7,654 nucleotides of DNA, from NCBI GenBank assembly GCA_025352915.1, contig JANXSA010000331.1, positions 1 to 7,654 of the forward strand. Direction: 5' to 3'. The notes under the pieces are model-generated. The model did no database searches, had not been told where the DNA came from, and saw only the letters and a list, made by a program, of their open reading frames with translations. Position numbers and translations under genes: made by a program. The stretch is from Rhodospirillales bacterium. Its GTDB lineage: Bacteria; Pseudomonadota; Alphaproteobacteria; Acetobacterales; Acetobacteraceae. The number at the start of each line of letters is the position of its first letter. Within the stretch, counting starts at the first letter, position 1. Positions 1-6,351 of the stretch are shown here, piece after piece.

Positions 1-397
1 ACACCGTCGCCCCCTCCTGCACCGCCGCCGCCCGGCGCAGGATGCGCGACAGATGCTCGCCAAAGATCATGTTGTCGCCCAGCGCCAGGGCACAGGCCTC
101 GCCGTTGATCCACTCGGCGCCGATGTGAAACGCCTGCGCCAGCCCCTCGGGCTTGGCCTGCTCGGCATAGATGAATTTCACCCCCAGCTTTTCACCGCTG
201 CCCAGCAGCCGGCGGAACTGCGGCAAATCCTCCGGCGTGGAGATAATCATGATCTCGCGGATACCGGCCAGCATCAGCACGGAGAGCGGATAATAGATCA
301 TCGGCTTGTCATAGACCGGCAGAAGCTGCTTGCTGGCCGCGAGCGTCATCGGATGCAGCCGGGTGCCCGAGCCCCCGGCGAGCAGAATGCCCTTCAT
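1..397 (-). CDS. rfbA: Glucose-1-phosphate thymidylyltransferase, N-terminal part (cut by window edge)
   Basis: Catalyses dTTP + glucose-1-phosphate to dTDP-glucose, the first step of dTDP-deoxysugar synthesis in the cytoplasm. Only the first 132 codons are in the window; the family is usually about 290 residues, so a little under half is visible. Reading down the minus strand from the ATG at 397-395 one sees the nucleotidyltransferase signature [13 protein letters not shown] (residues 6-18), then [17 protein letters not shown] (23-39), the base-recognition stretch [11 protein letters not shown] (80-90), and LGDN (106-109) with the expected metal-binding Asp108. All are hallmarks of RfbA/RmlA. 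The start is supported by AGGAAGG at 413-407, nine bases upstream. That ribosome site overlaps the stop of rfbB, so the two genes are almost certainly cotranscribed and translationally coupled. No frameshift or missing key residue is seen in the visible part. Confidence 0.95.
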   Translation of the reverse strand, partial: MKGILLAGGSGTRLHPMTLAASKQLLPVYDKPMIYYPLSVLMLAGIREIMIISTPEDLPQFRRLLGSGEKLGVKFIYAEQAKPEGLAQAFHIGAEWINGEACALALGDNMIFGEHLSRILRRAAAVQEGATV

Positions 398-412
398 CGC
401 CTCAATCCTTCC

Positions 413-1477
413 TCAGGCCGCGTTCTTGTCTTGGCCCAACCGCTGGCCGGCATAGCGGGCGGAACGGATGCCCTCCCACCAGGTCCGGTTGGCAAGGTAC
501 CAGTCCACGGTGCGGCCGAGCCCGGTGTCGAAATCATGCGCCGCCGTCCAGCCCAGCGCCGATTCAGCCCGGCTGGGATCGATCTCATAGCGGAAATCAT
601 GCCCCGGCCGATCAGTGACATAGGTAATCAGCCGGCTGCGCGGCCCCGCGGCGTCCGGCGCCCGTGCGTCCACCGCCGCACAAATCGCATGCACCACCTC
701 AAGATTGGTGCGCGGCTGCCGCCCGCCGATACCGTAGGTGCCGCCCGGCTGCCCCATCATGGCCACGCGCAACAGCGCCTCGGCGTGATCGTCGACATAC
801 AGCCAGTCGCGCATGTTGGTGCCGTCGCCATAGACCGGCAACGGCTTGCCCTCCAGCGCATTGAGAATCATCACCGGGATCAGCTTCTCGGGAAACTGCC
901 ACGGCCCGTAATTGTTCACCGTGTTGCTGACGATGGTCGGCAGGCCATAGGTGTGGTGCCAGGCCCGCACCAGGTGGTCGGACGCCGCCTTGCTGGCCGA
1001 GTACGGGCTGCGCGGATCATACGGCGTGGTCTCGGTAAACGGCGGGTCGCCCTTCCCCAGCGCGCCAAACACCTCGTCGGTCGAGATATGGTGGAAGCGG
1101 AACGCCGACTTCCTGTCCGCCGGCAGCCCGCGCCAATACGCCAGCGCCACATCCAACAGGCAATAGGTGCCCACGACATTGGACTGGATGAACGGCCCCG
1201 GCCCGTCGATCGATCGGTCAACATGCGTCTCGGCCGCCAGATGCATCACCAGGTCCGGCTGGTGGGTGGCAAAAACCTCCCGCATCGCCGCATGGTCGGC
1301 AATATCGGCTCGCACCAGCGTATGGCGGTTATGCCCGCGCCCCTCCTCCAGCGCCTCCTCCGAGGCGGCATAGGTCATTTTATCGACATTTATCACAGAA
1401 TGATCCGTGGTTCGGATCACATGCCGCACCACCGCGGAGCCGATGAAGCCGCATCCGCCGGTCATCAGAAGGCGCAT
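413..1477 (-). CDS. rfbB: dTDP-glucose 4,6-dehydratase
   Basis: Converts dTDP-glucose to dTDP-4-keto-6-deoxyglucose with bound NAD+, the second step towards dTDP-rhamnose and related sugars. The 354-aa length is normal for the family. It is an extended short-chain dehydrogenase: Rossmann glycine motif TGGCGFIGS (residues 6-14), HLAAETHVDRSI (79-90), the catalytic STDE (Thr133, Asp134, Glu135), YSASK (Tyr159, Lys163), then NNYGPWQFPEKLIP (188-201) and TDRPGHDFRY (288-297), which is typical of RfbB. A mild oddity is Thr-Val at 186-187, where I recall Cys-Ser in many homologues. The start gives the standard N-terminus; the best ribosome-binding sequence, AGGAAGG at 1497-1491, sits 13 bases away, rather far. 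It is followed by rfbA after 15 bases. rfbC and rfbD are not in the window, so the final sugar cannot be fixed from here. Confidence 0.96.
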   Translation of the reverse strand: MRLLMTGGCGFIGSAVVRHVIRTTDHSVINVDKMTYAASEEALEEGRGHNRHTLVRADIADHAAMREVFATHQPDLVMHLAAETHVDRSIDGPGPFIQSNVVGTYCLLDVALAYWRGLPADRKSAFRFHHISTDEVFGALGKGDPPFTETTPYDPRSPYSASKAASDHLVRAWHHTYGLPTIVSNTVNNYGPWQFPEKLIPVMILNALEGKPLPVYGDGTNMRDWLYVDDHAEALLRVAMMGQPGGTYGIGGRQPRTNLEVVHAICAAVDARAPDAAGPRSRLITYVTDRPGHDFRYEIDPSRAESALGWTAAHDFDTGLGRTVDWYLANRTWWEGIRSARYAGQRLGQDKNAA

Positions 1478-1656
1478 AGGCGTTGAATACCCTTCCTGTC
1501 AGTGGCGGCAAATTGGCAGCCTCGCCGCGGACTCGCAACCGGCATGTGCCCGGGCGAAACGAAACCGCCGTTCACAACCTATTCATCACACGCAGTTCAT
1601 CGCTGCGCCGTCCGGTAGCACTTGCGTGAAACAGTCATGTCCATATCGCACCTGAC

Positions 1657-1684
1657 TTGTCTCGCGCCCCGCGCCGTGTATTAG
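1657..1684 (+). promoter_or_regulatory. Candidate promoter for the plus-strand gene cluster
   Basis: TTGTCT (1657-1662) and TATTAG (1679-1684) each match the sigma70 consensus at four of six positions and are 16 bases apart. If used, transcription would start near 1690 and leave a leader of roughly 95 bases carrying the tandem repeat and mini-ORF. Matches of this quality occur by chance, so this is only a candidate. Confidence 0.27.
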
Positions 1685-1710
1685 CTTGCGTATCAATCGG
1701 CCAATGGGAT

Positions 1711-1738
1711 TAAGACAGTGGGGGTAAGACAGTGGGGT
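1711..1738 (+). repeat. 14-base tandem duplication in the leader
   Basis: TAAGACAGTGGGG occurs at 1711-1723 and again at 1725-1737, a period of 14 bases with one spacer G at 1724. The second copy ends six bases before the ATG at 1744, so its GGGG (1734-1737) sits at ribosome-binding distance from that start. Confidence 0.9.
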
Positions 1739-1743
1739 TAAAA

Positions 1744-1791
1744 ATGCGTTGCCCCGCCGCCTGTCCATCTGAGGACGTGTCGAACGGATGA
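1744..1791 (+). CDS. Possible 15-codon leader peptide overlapping the acyltransferase start
   Basis: An ATG at 1744-1746 opens a 15-codon frame (MRCPAACPSEDVSNG) ending in TGA at 1789-1791, overlapping the acyltransferase ATG at 1788-1790 as ATGA. A GGGG tract six bases upstream could act as a ribosome site, whereas the acyltransferase has only a poorly spaced GAGG (1771-1774). The arrangement would suit translational coupling or a leader peptide. The peptide has no recognisable family and the frame could be chance; only position and spacing support it. Confidence 0.3.
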   Translation: MRCPAACPSEDVSNG

Positions 1792-2600
1792 TACCTGGCA
1801 TCAGCTCCAGCGCCGAGGCGCGCCTGACCGGCGTGCTCGACCCGCGCGTGACCGACATCGTCGAGGAAACCTACGCCGCCAGCGACTACACCATCCTTGA
1901 CGCCCGCGACGAGGAGGCAAGGCGCCTCGGCATCACCATGACCGGCGAAGGCGTGACCATCGTCGTCACCGACCCCACCCGCAAGCTCGGCGACATCCGC
2001 ATCCAGTCCAGCGGCCGCGACAACACCCTGTTCTTCGACAACGCCACCTGGGGCGGCCAGTGCTTCGCCAGCATCCGCATGCTCGGCAGCGAAACGGTGA
2101 TGTTGTTCAACGACATCGGCGACGCCTACGTGGCGCTGCAGGACATCTACCTGCGCTCCAACGGCCAGTTCGTCTTCTGGGGCCGCGGCGCCTCCGCCGT
2201 CGGCCTGTCGATGGAGATCGAGGGCGAAGGCGTCGGCGTCGGCGTGGTGATCGGCGACGACGCCCTGATCTCCAACGGCGTCTGGATCCGCAACCACGAC
2301 ATGCACGCCATCCACGACCTGCGCACCGGCCGCCGCATCAACCGCCCGCCAGTCCAGACCGTGCTCGAACGCCATGTCTGGCTCGGCCATGACGCCATGC
2401 TGCTGAACACCGAGCGCATCGGCATGGGCGCCATCGTCGGCACCAGCAGCCTGGTCAAGGGCACCGTACCCCCGCGCGTCGTCGTCGCCGGCACCCCCGC
2501 CCGGATCATCCGCGAAGGCGTCAGCTGGGGCCGCTCGAATAACGGCATGACCGCCGAGGAACGTATCTCGATCGGCATGCCGGCGCTGCCCGAGGGCTAA
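1788..2600 (+). CDS. Hexapeptide-repeat acyltransferase (probable sugar O-acetyltransferase)
   Basis: A 270-aa protein whose C-terminal half reads as a left-handed beta-helix acyltransferase of the kind found in capsule and O-antigen clusters, which usually move acetyl from acetyl-CoA to a sugar hydroxyl. Visible signatures are IGDDALISNGVWIRNHDMHA (residues 155-174), with His173 in the DxH position that resembles the acyl-acceptor-activating histidine of this group, then HVWLGHDAMLLNTERIGMGA (196-215), SSLVKGTVPPRVVVAGTPAR (220-239) and the closing VSW (245-247). Residues 65-155 have irregular beta-rung-like repeats; 1-60 match nothing I recognise. No signal peptide or membrane segment is seen, so it is probably cytoplasmic. 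The start is chosen as the only sensible ATG; its ribosome site is weak, and the mini-ORF upstream may assist. Acetyl versus another acyl group, and the sugar acceptor, cannot be told from sequence. Confidence 0.82.
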   Translation: MIPGISSSAEARLTGVLDPRVTDIVEETYAASDYTILDARDEEARRLGITMTGEGVTIVVTDPTRKLGDIRIQSSGRDNTLFFDNATWGGQCFASIRMLGSETVMLFNDIGDAYVALQDIYLRSNGQFVFWGRGASAVGLSMEIEGEGVGVGVVIGDDALISNGVWIRNHDMHAIHDLRTGRRINRPPVQTVLERHVWLGHDAMLLNTERIGMGAIVGTSSLVKGTVPPRVVVAGTPARIIREGVSWGRSNNGMTAEERISIGMPALPEG

Positions 2601-2619
2601 ACAAGCAAGCCTCCGGCGG

Positions 2620-2640
2620 CAAAGGGCCGGCGGCCCTTTG
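2620..2640 (+). terminator. Perfect GC hairpin after the acyltransferase gene
   Basis: CAAAGGGCC (2620-2628) pairs perfectly with GGCCCTTTG (2632-2640) around a 3-base loop, 19 bases after the stop codon. It lacks the T-run of a classical intrinsic terminator. It is symmetric and could act on either strand, or merely protect the transcript end. Confidence 0.5.
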
Positions 2641-2757
2641 ATCCCATGACTTTGCACCCGGCCCCCGCCCTGCACTGTTGCGGATACACGCGCGCTTGGG
2701 TATTCCTCGGCCCCGGCACCGCCCCCGCTCCGCTGCTTTCGGGCCGGCCTGCCGAAC

Positions 2758-2764
2758 AAGGAGG
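2758..2764 (+). promoter_or_regulatory. Strong ribosome-binding site that fixes a GTG start
   Basis: AAGGAGG lies seven bases before the GTG at 2772-2774. The frame is open further upstream to an ATG at 2646, but that ATG has no such site and lies just after the hairpin, so the GTG is the better start. Confidence 0.85.
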
Positions 2765-2771
2765 TCCCTCG

Positions 2772-3224
2772 GTGCCGCAAGCCGCCTACATCCCCCATAT
2801 CGACCTCCTGCTCCAGGCCCTGCGCATCAGCCGCGACCGCCTCGGCAGCAAGTCCAAAATCGCCATCGACGCCAAGCTCCTGAAGGTGCTGATCCAGACC
2901 ATGGTCGCCAACGCCCCGTTCTCCGAGGAATTCTACAAACAAAACTACCCCGACCTCGCCAACGCCCAAACCGCCGGCCAAATCCCCGACCTGCACCAGC
3001 ATTTCGTCGAAACCGGCTTCTTCGAGGGCCGCTTCGGCGCCCCCCCGCCGGTCGACGAGGCCTATTACACCAGCACCTACAAGGATGTCGGCCAGGCCGT
3101 GCTCAAGGGCGACGTCGTCTCCGGCACCGAGCATTACCTACGCTCCGGCGCCGCCGAAGGCCGCGTCCCCAACGAAGAAATCCGCGCCGACCTCGAAGCC
3201 TGGATGCTCGTCCTGCGGGAATGA
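2772..3224 (+). CDS. Small stand-alone YPD/HF/EGR-module protein, function unknown
   Basis: A 150-aa protein, probably cytoplasmic, with no signal peptide or membrane segment. Residues 1-48 are mostly helical-looking. Then come two copies of a module of about 40 residues: FSEEFYKQNYPDLANA (50-65) leading to HFVETGFFEGR (77-87), and VDEAYYTSTYKDVGQA (94-109) leading to HYLRSGAAEGR (121-131). The pattern is aromatic-Tyr, Tyr-(Pro/Lys)-Asp-hydrophobic, about 15 residues, His-(Phe/Tyr), then Gly and Glu-Gly-Arg. The same module is repeated in the N-terminal part of the next gene and, from general knowledge, decorates many bacterial glycosyltransferases and some large secreted proteins; its function is not established as far as I know. 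No catalytic motif is visible. Its neighbours suggest a role as an accessory or docking partner of the downstream glycosyltransferase, which is inference. The GTG start follows from the AAGGAGG site. Confidence 0.8.
   Translation: MPQAAYIPHIDLLLQALRISRDRLGSKSKIAIDAKLLKVLIQTMVANAPFSEEFYKQNYPDLANAQTAGQIPDLHQHFVETGFFEGRFGAPPPVDEAYYTSTYKDVGQAVLKGDVVSGTEHYLRSGAAEGRVPNEEIRADLEAWMLVLRE
2919..3170 (+). repeat. Two coding repeats of the YPD/HF/EGR module
   Basis: The module copies lie at about 2919-3035 and 3051-3170, separated by a short Pro-rich linker (APPP). Similarity is at protein level and the DNA copies have diverged, which suggests an old duplication. Confidence 0.75.
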
Positions 3225-3247
3225 CCGGCAGAACCGCACAACAGCAA

Positions 3248-3275
3248 TTGATTCTTCACCGCCGCCGGTCAAAAT
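3248..3275 (+). promoter_or_regulatory. Candidate promoter before the 917-aa glycosyltransferase gene
   Basis: TTGATT (3248-3253) and CAAAAT (3270-3275), 16 bases apart, each match four of six sigma70 consensus positions inside a locally A/T-richer stretch of the 144-base gap after the small module gene. A possible 7-bp hairpin (3316-3334, one G-T wobble, loop of five A) lies downstream. Both are weak signals. Confidence 0.22.
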
Positions 3276-3368
3276 ACCAACGCCGGTGCGTGAACTCGAC
3301 CGAAGCTGGCCGGATCGTGCCCAAAAAGGGCGCGGGACCGTGACGGACCGATTCGCCGGGAGCTGCCG

Positions 3369-6122
3369 ATGAGCGACCTGATGCGCACGCACCGCGCGCT
3401 GTGCACCCCCTTCGTCAGCGAGGACCTGTTCCGCCGCGCCTTCGGTGCCGGCCGCGCCAATATCGGCACCGTCGCCCGCTACCTCGCCACCCCGATCGCC
3501 GACCGCCCGATGCTCTCGTACTACTTCGAGCTCGCCTTTTACCGCGACACCTACCCCGACGTCGCCGACGCCAACATCGATCCCCTGCTGCACTTCATCG
3601 AAACCGGCATCGTCGAGGAACGCTCGCCCCACCCGCTGGTCGACCTCAAATACATCCTGTCGCAGGACTCCGGCCTGCTCGGCAACCCGCCGCAGATCGA
3701 ACTGCTGATCGACCTGCTGGAATACGACCTCGCCATCCCCAGCCCGTATTTCGACCCCGCCTATTACCGCGCCTCGCTCGGCACCGACGCCCCCGCCAAC
3801 GCCCTGCTGCGCCACTTCATCACCGAGGGCATGTGGAACCGCCACCAGCCCAACCCCTGGCTCGACCTGGTCTGGTACGCCGAAAACAACCCCGACGTGC
3901 CGCACGACCCCGCCTCCGCGCTGCGCCATTTCATCCAGGCCGGTGACGCCGAAGGCCGCGCCGCCAGCCCCGCCTTCGACGGCCGCCAATACCTCCTGCG
4001 CAACCCCGACGTCGCCCAGGCCGGCATGTTGCCGCTGCGCCACTTCACCACCCAGGGCCACGCCGAAGGCCGCGAACCCGTCCCCGTCATGGCCGCCACC
4101 GCACCACAGCGCATGGCCCCGCCCGCCGAAATCGGCCTGCAAATCCCCGTCGATCCCGCCGAATCCCAGGCGCGCGACGCCGACATGCGCGCCCGCGTCG
4201 CCGTCATGCGCCAGCACCGCAAGGACGCCGTCCAGGTCAGCCCGCCGCCCCGCCTGCGCTCCGCCACCCCCGCCGACGACATCTCCATCCTGGAATTCCC
4301 CGAAGCCGCCGTCCCGCGCGTCTCCGTCCTGATCCCGGTCTACAACGAGCTCGACGTCACCGTGGAATGCCTGCTCGCCCTGCAACAAAGCCTGCCGGAC
4401 ACCGCCATCGAAGTCGTCATCGCCGATGACTGCTCCACCGACCACGACGTCAGGCTCCTCGCCACCGTCCCCAACCTGGTCTACCGCCGCCAGGAGATAA
4501 ACGCCGGCTTCATCGGCAACTGCAACGCCGCCTTCGCCGCCTGCCGCGGTGAATTCGTCCTGCTGCTCAACAACGACACCCAAGTCATGCCCGGCGCCAT
4601 CGACCTCCTGGTCGCAGCCCTCGACGCCGACCCCGCCATCGGTGCCGCCGGCCCCAAGCTGATCTACCCCGACGGCCGCGTCCAGGAAGCCGGCTGCATC
4701 CTCAAGCCGAACGGCGAAGCCGGCATGGTCGGCCTCTTCGCCGACCCCGAGGAAGGCGGCTATTCCTACGACCGCGACGTCCCCTACATCTCCGGCGCTG
4801 CCCTCCTCGTCCGCCGCGCCCTGGTCGGCGAAACCCTCTTCGACCCCGCCTTCCGCCCGGCCTACTGCGAAGACGCGGATTTGTGCCTGCGCCTCATCAA
4901 CGCCGGCCACCGCATCCGCTTCGTCTCCGGCGCGGTCGTGATGCACCACCTCTCCGTCTCGTCGAACCGCCAATCCATCACCCGCAAGCTGCGCACCATC
5001 ACCCGCAACCAGCAGACCCTGTCCGAACGCTGGTCCGCCCTGCTCGGCCGCATGAACCAGGTCCGCACCCTGGCCTTCTACCTGCCGCAATTCCACCCCA
5101 CCCCGGAAAACGACCTCTGGTGGGGTCGCGGCTTCACCGAATGGACCAACGTCACCAAGGCCCGCGCCAGCTACACCGGCCAATACCAACCCCATCTCCC
5201 CGCCGATCTCGGCTTCTACGACTTGCGCACCCCCGATACCCTGCGCGCCCAGGCCGAACTCGCCGCCCGCTACGGCATCGACGGCTTCGTCGTCTATTAC
5301 TACAACTTTGGCGCCCGCCGGGTCCTCCACCGTCCCATCGAAGTGGTCCGCGCCAACCCGGACATCCCCTTCAACTGGTGCCTGTGCTGGGCCAACGAAA
5401 ACTGGACCAAGCACTGGGACGGCGGCTCCCGCGAAATCCTGCTCGAACAGAAATACGACGACGCCACCCTGGCCTCCATCATCGCCGACGCCGTCGAACA
5501 AGCCGCCGACCCGCGCTACATCCGCGTCAACGGCAAACCCCTCTTCCTCCTCTACCGCCCCCTCCTCCTCCCCGACTGCCCGGCCTTCGCAGCCCAAGCC
5601 CGCGCCGCCTTCGCCGCCGCCGGCTTCCCCGGCGTGCACCTGGCCTATGTCGAAAGCATGGAAGCCGTCGATTCCGGCATCCGCCCCGGCGATCTCGGCT
5701 TCGACGCCGCCGTCGAATTCCCCCCCCAAGGCCGCGCCGCCCCCGCCCAGGACGATGTCGAAGTCCTCAAGGAAGGCTGGGGCGGCGCCCGCTACGACTA
5801 TCCGGAAACCGTGCTGAACTTCCTGCGCCGCGACACCGTGCCGTATCCGCGCTACCCCGCCATCTTCCCCTCCTGGGACAACACCGCCCGCCAACCCCTG
5901 CGCGGCAACATCTTCGACGGCGTCTCGCCCGAAGCCTTCCGCGTCTACGCCGAGGAAAAACTCGAAGAAGTCCGCGCCTTCCACATGGCCGGCGAACGCC
6001 TCCTCTTCGTCAACGCCTGGAACGAATGGGCCGAAGGCACCCACCTCGAACCCGACATCGCCTACGGCCACCGCTGGCTCGAAGCCCTCCGCGATGCGCT
6101 CTCCGCCAAGCGGTGGGCGTAG
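3369..6122 (+). CDS. Modular protein: YPD/HF/EGR repeats + GT2 glycosyltransferase + WbsX (GH99-like) domain
   Basis: A 917-aa protein, probably cytoplasmic or peripheral at the inner membrane, since no signal peptide or membrane segment is seen. Residues about 50-237 hold four degenerate YPD/HF/EGR modules; 238-315 form a Pro/Ala-rich, charged linker. Residues 316-530 are a GT2 (GT-A fold) domain: VSVLIPVYNE (318-327), DDCSTD (353-358), NAGFIGNCNAA (378-388), LLLNNDT with the DxD-like Asp403 (398-404), SGAALLVRR (475-483) and EDADLCLRL (501-509). Residues 566-908 match the WbsX family: FYLPQFHPTPENDLWWG (570-586), FTEWTNV (589-595), YQPHLPADLGFYDLR (606-620), CWANENWT (673-680) and NAWNEWAEGTHLEPD (882-896). 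It therefore probably adds one or more sugars to a surface polysaccharide; donor and acceptor are unknown. GGGAG at 3358-3362, six bases before the ATG, supports the start. All key GT2 motifs are intact. Confidence 0.92.
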   Translation: MSDLMRTHRALCTPFVSEDLFRRAFGAGRANIGTVARYLATPIADRPMLSYYFELAFYRDTYPDVADANIDPLLHFIETGIVEERSPHPLVDLKYILSQDSGLLGNPPQIELLIDLLEYDLAIPSPYFDPAYYRASLGTDAPANALLRHFITEGMWNRHQPNPWLDLVWYAENNPDVPHDPASALRHFIQAGDAEGRAASPAFDGRQYLLRNPDVAQAGMLPLRHFTTQGHAEGREPVPVMAATAPQRMAPPAEIGLQIPVDPAESQARDADMRARVAVMRQHRKDAVQVSPPPRLRSATPADDISILEFPEAAVPRVSVLIPVYNELDVTVECLLALQQSLPDTAIEVVIADDCSTDHDVRLLATVPNLVYRRQEINAGFIGNCNAAFAACRGEFVLLLNNDTQVMPGAIDLLVAALDADPAIGAAGPKLIYPDGRVQEAGCILKPNGEAGMVGLFADPEEGGYSYDRDVPYISGAALLVRRALVGETLFDPAFRPAYCEDADLCLRLINAGHRIRFVSGAVVMHHLSVSSNRQSITRKLRTITRNQQTLSERWSALLGRMNQVRTLAFYLPQFHPTPENDLWWGRGFTEWTNVTKARASYTGQYQPHLPADLGFYDLRTPDTLRAQAELAARYGIDGFVVYYYNFGARRVLHRPIEVVRANPDIPFNWCLCWANENWTKHWDGGSREILLEQKYDDATLASIIADAVEQAADPRYIRVNGKPLFLLYRPLLLPDCPAFAAQARAAFAAAGFPGVHLAYVESMEAVDSGIRPGDLGFDAAVEFPPQGRAAPAQDDVEVLKEGWGGARYDYPETVLNFLRRDTVPYPRYPAIFPSWDNTARQPLRGNIFDGVSPEAFRVYAEEKLEEVRAFHMAGERLLFVNAWNEWAEGTHLEPDIAYGHRWLEALRDALSAKRWA
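3525..4079 (+). repeat. Four coding repeats of the YPD/HF/EGR module
   Basis: The copies span about 3525-3626 (YPDVADANIDPLLHF, then EERSP), 3750-3851 (FDPAYYRASL, then LLRHFITEG), 3861-3968 (NPDV, RHFIQAGDAEGR) and 3975-4079 (YLLRNPDV, RHFTTQGHAEGREP). The last two are closest to consensus; the second lacks the Pro-Asp and Glu-Gly-Arg elements. Between copies one and two lies a non-repeat insert (residues 91-127). Confidence 0.75.
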
Positions 6123-6125
6123 TGG

Positions 6126-6174
6126 AAAAGAAGAAGTCTTCTTTTTGTGAACAAAAAGAAGCAAAAAAACTTTA
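6126..6174 (+). repeat. A/T-rich palindromic repeat, copy 1
   Basis: It starts three bases after the stop of the 917-aa gene. It can form hairpin I, AAAAGAAG (6126-6133) with CTTCTTTT (6138-6145), or hairpin II, CTTCTTTTTG (6138-6147) with CAAAAAGAAG (6152-6161); the two share the central strand. Seven A (6163-6169) and CTTTA follow. Bases 6138-6174 are an exact 37-base reverse complement of copy 2, and 6129-6161 is an exact 33-base match to copy 3. Its place right after a stop suggests a terminator-like or dispersed palindromic element, although no U-run follows hairpin II. Confidence 0.9.
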
Positions 6175-6351
6175 TCCATTTCTTACTTCTCTCCCCCCGC
6201 GGTCGGGGGGCTTGGGCCGCAGAGCCGACCAAGGAGGGGGGCTCTTCTCACGTCCCTCAACGCCGTCATCCTGAGCGAAGCGAAGGATCCACGCTTCTTT
6301 CTTCCGTCCAACCACCCGCAGCAAGCCAACCCCTAGCCCACCCCCAACGGC
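6175..6351. other. Non-coding block between the inverted repeat copies
   Basis: It contains a GC hairpin (six C at 6193-6198 paired with six G at 6205-6210, six-base loop), an overlapping alternative pairing GGTCGG (6201-6206) with CCGACC (6225-6230), and a dispersed-type motif at 6265-6290. The rest (6291-6351) is C-rich with no ORF or promoter that I can support. Any frame through it reads only as low-complexity sequence. Confidence 0.6.
6265..6290. repeat. Dispersed intergenic motif containing TGAGCGAAGCGAAGGAT
   Basis: The 26-base stretch contains ATCCT (6268-6272) and AGGAT (6284-6288) as inverted arms around a tandem CGAAGCGAAG core. From memory, near-identical sequences occur in the intergenic regions of many unrelated bacteria. 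Only one copy is in this window, so its repeat nature here rests on that knowledge. Confidence 0.55.

Larger units (their letters stand above)
1478..1787. other. Divergent intergenic region between rfbB and the acyltransferase gene
   Basis: These 310 bases separate two outward-facing operons and must hold promoters for both. The stretch is less GC-rich than the flanking genes. On the plus strand there is a weak sigma70-like pair (1657-1684), a 14-base tandem repeat (1711-1738) and a mini-ORF (1744-1791). On the minus strand I found no convincing -35/-10 pair for rfbB. No operator palindrome, RNA gene or conserved ORF was recognised in 1498-1650. Confidence 0.6.

Noticed and set aside
53..1486. 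477-codon plus-strand frame opposite rfbA/rfbB
   Set aside because: It lies opposite two well-recognised genes, spans the boundary between them, and is Arg/His/Gln-rich low-complexity sequence.
2678..2706. Promoter TTGCGG with TATTCC before the module gene
   Set aside because: The spacing of 17 is right, but each box matches only three of six consensus bases, which is not better than chance.
2646..2771. Upstream ATG that would lengthen the module protein by 42 residues
   Set aside because: The extension is low-complexity, starts six bases after a hairpin and has no ribosome site, whereas the GTG at 2772 has a near-ideal AAGGAGG.
1710..3134. 474-codon minus-strand frame opposite the acyltransferase and module genes
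   Set aside because: It crosses two plus-strand genes and the hairpin between them, and has skewed Ala/Gly/Asp/Val composition without motifs.
3138..6179. 1013-codon open frame on the minus strand opposite the modular glycosyltransferase
   Set aside because: Its translation is a Gly/Ala/Val/Asp/Glu-rich string without domain motifs, and it opens inside the A/T-rich repeat. Long antisense frames are expected opposite genes with C-ending codons, and the plus-strand frame has clear GT2 and WbsX motifs.
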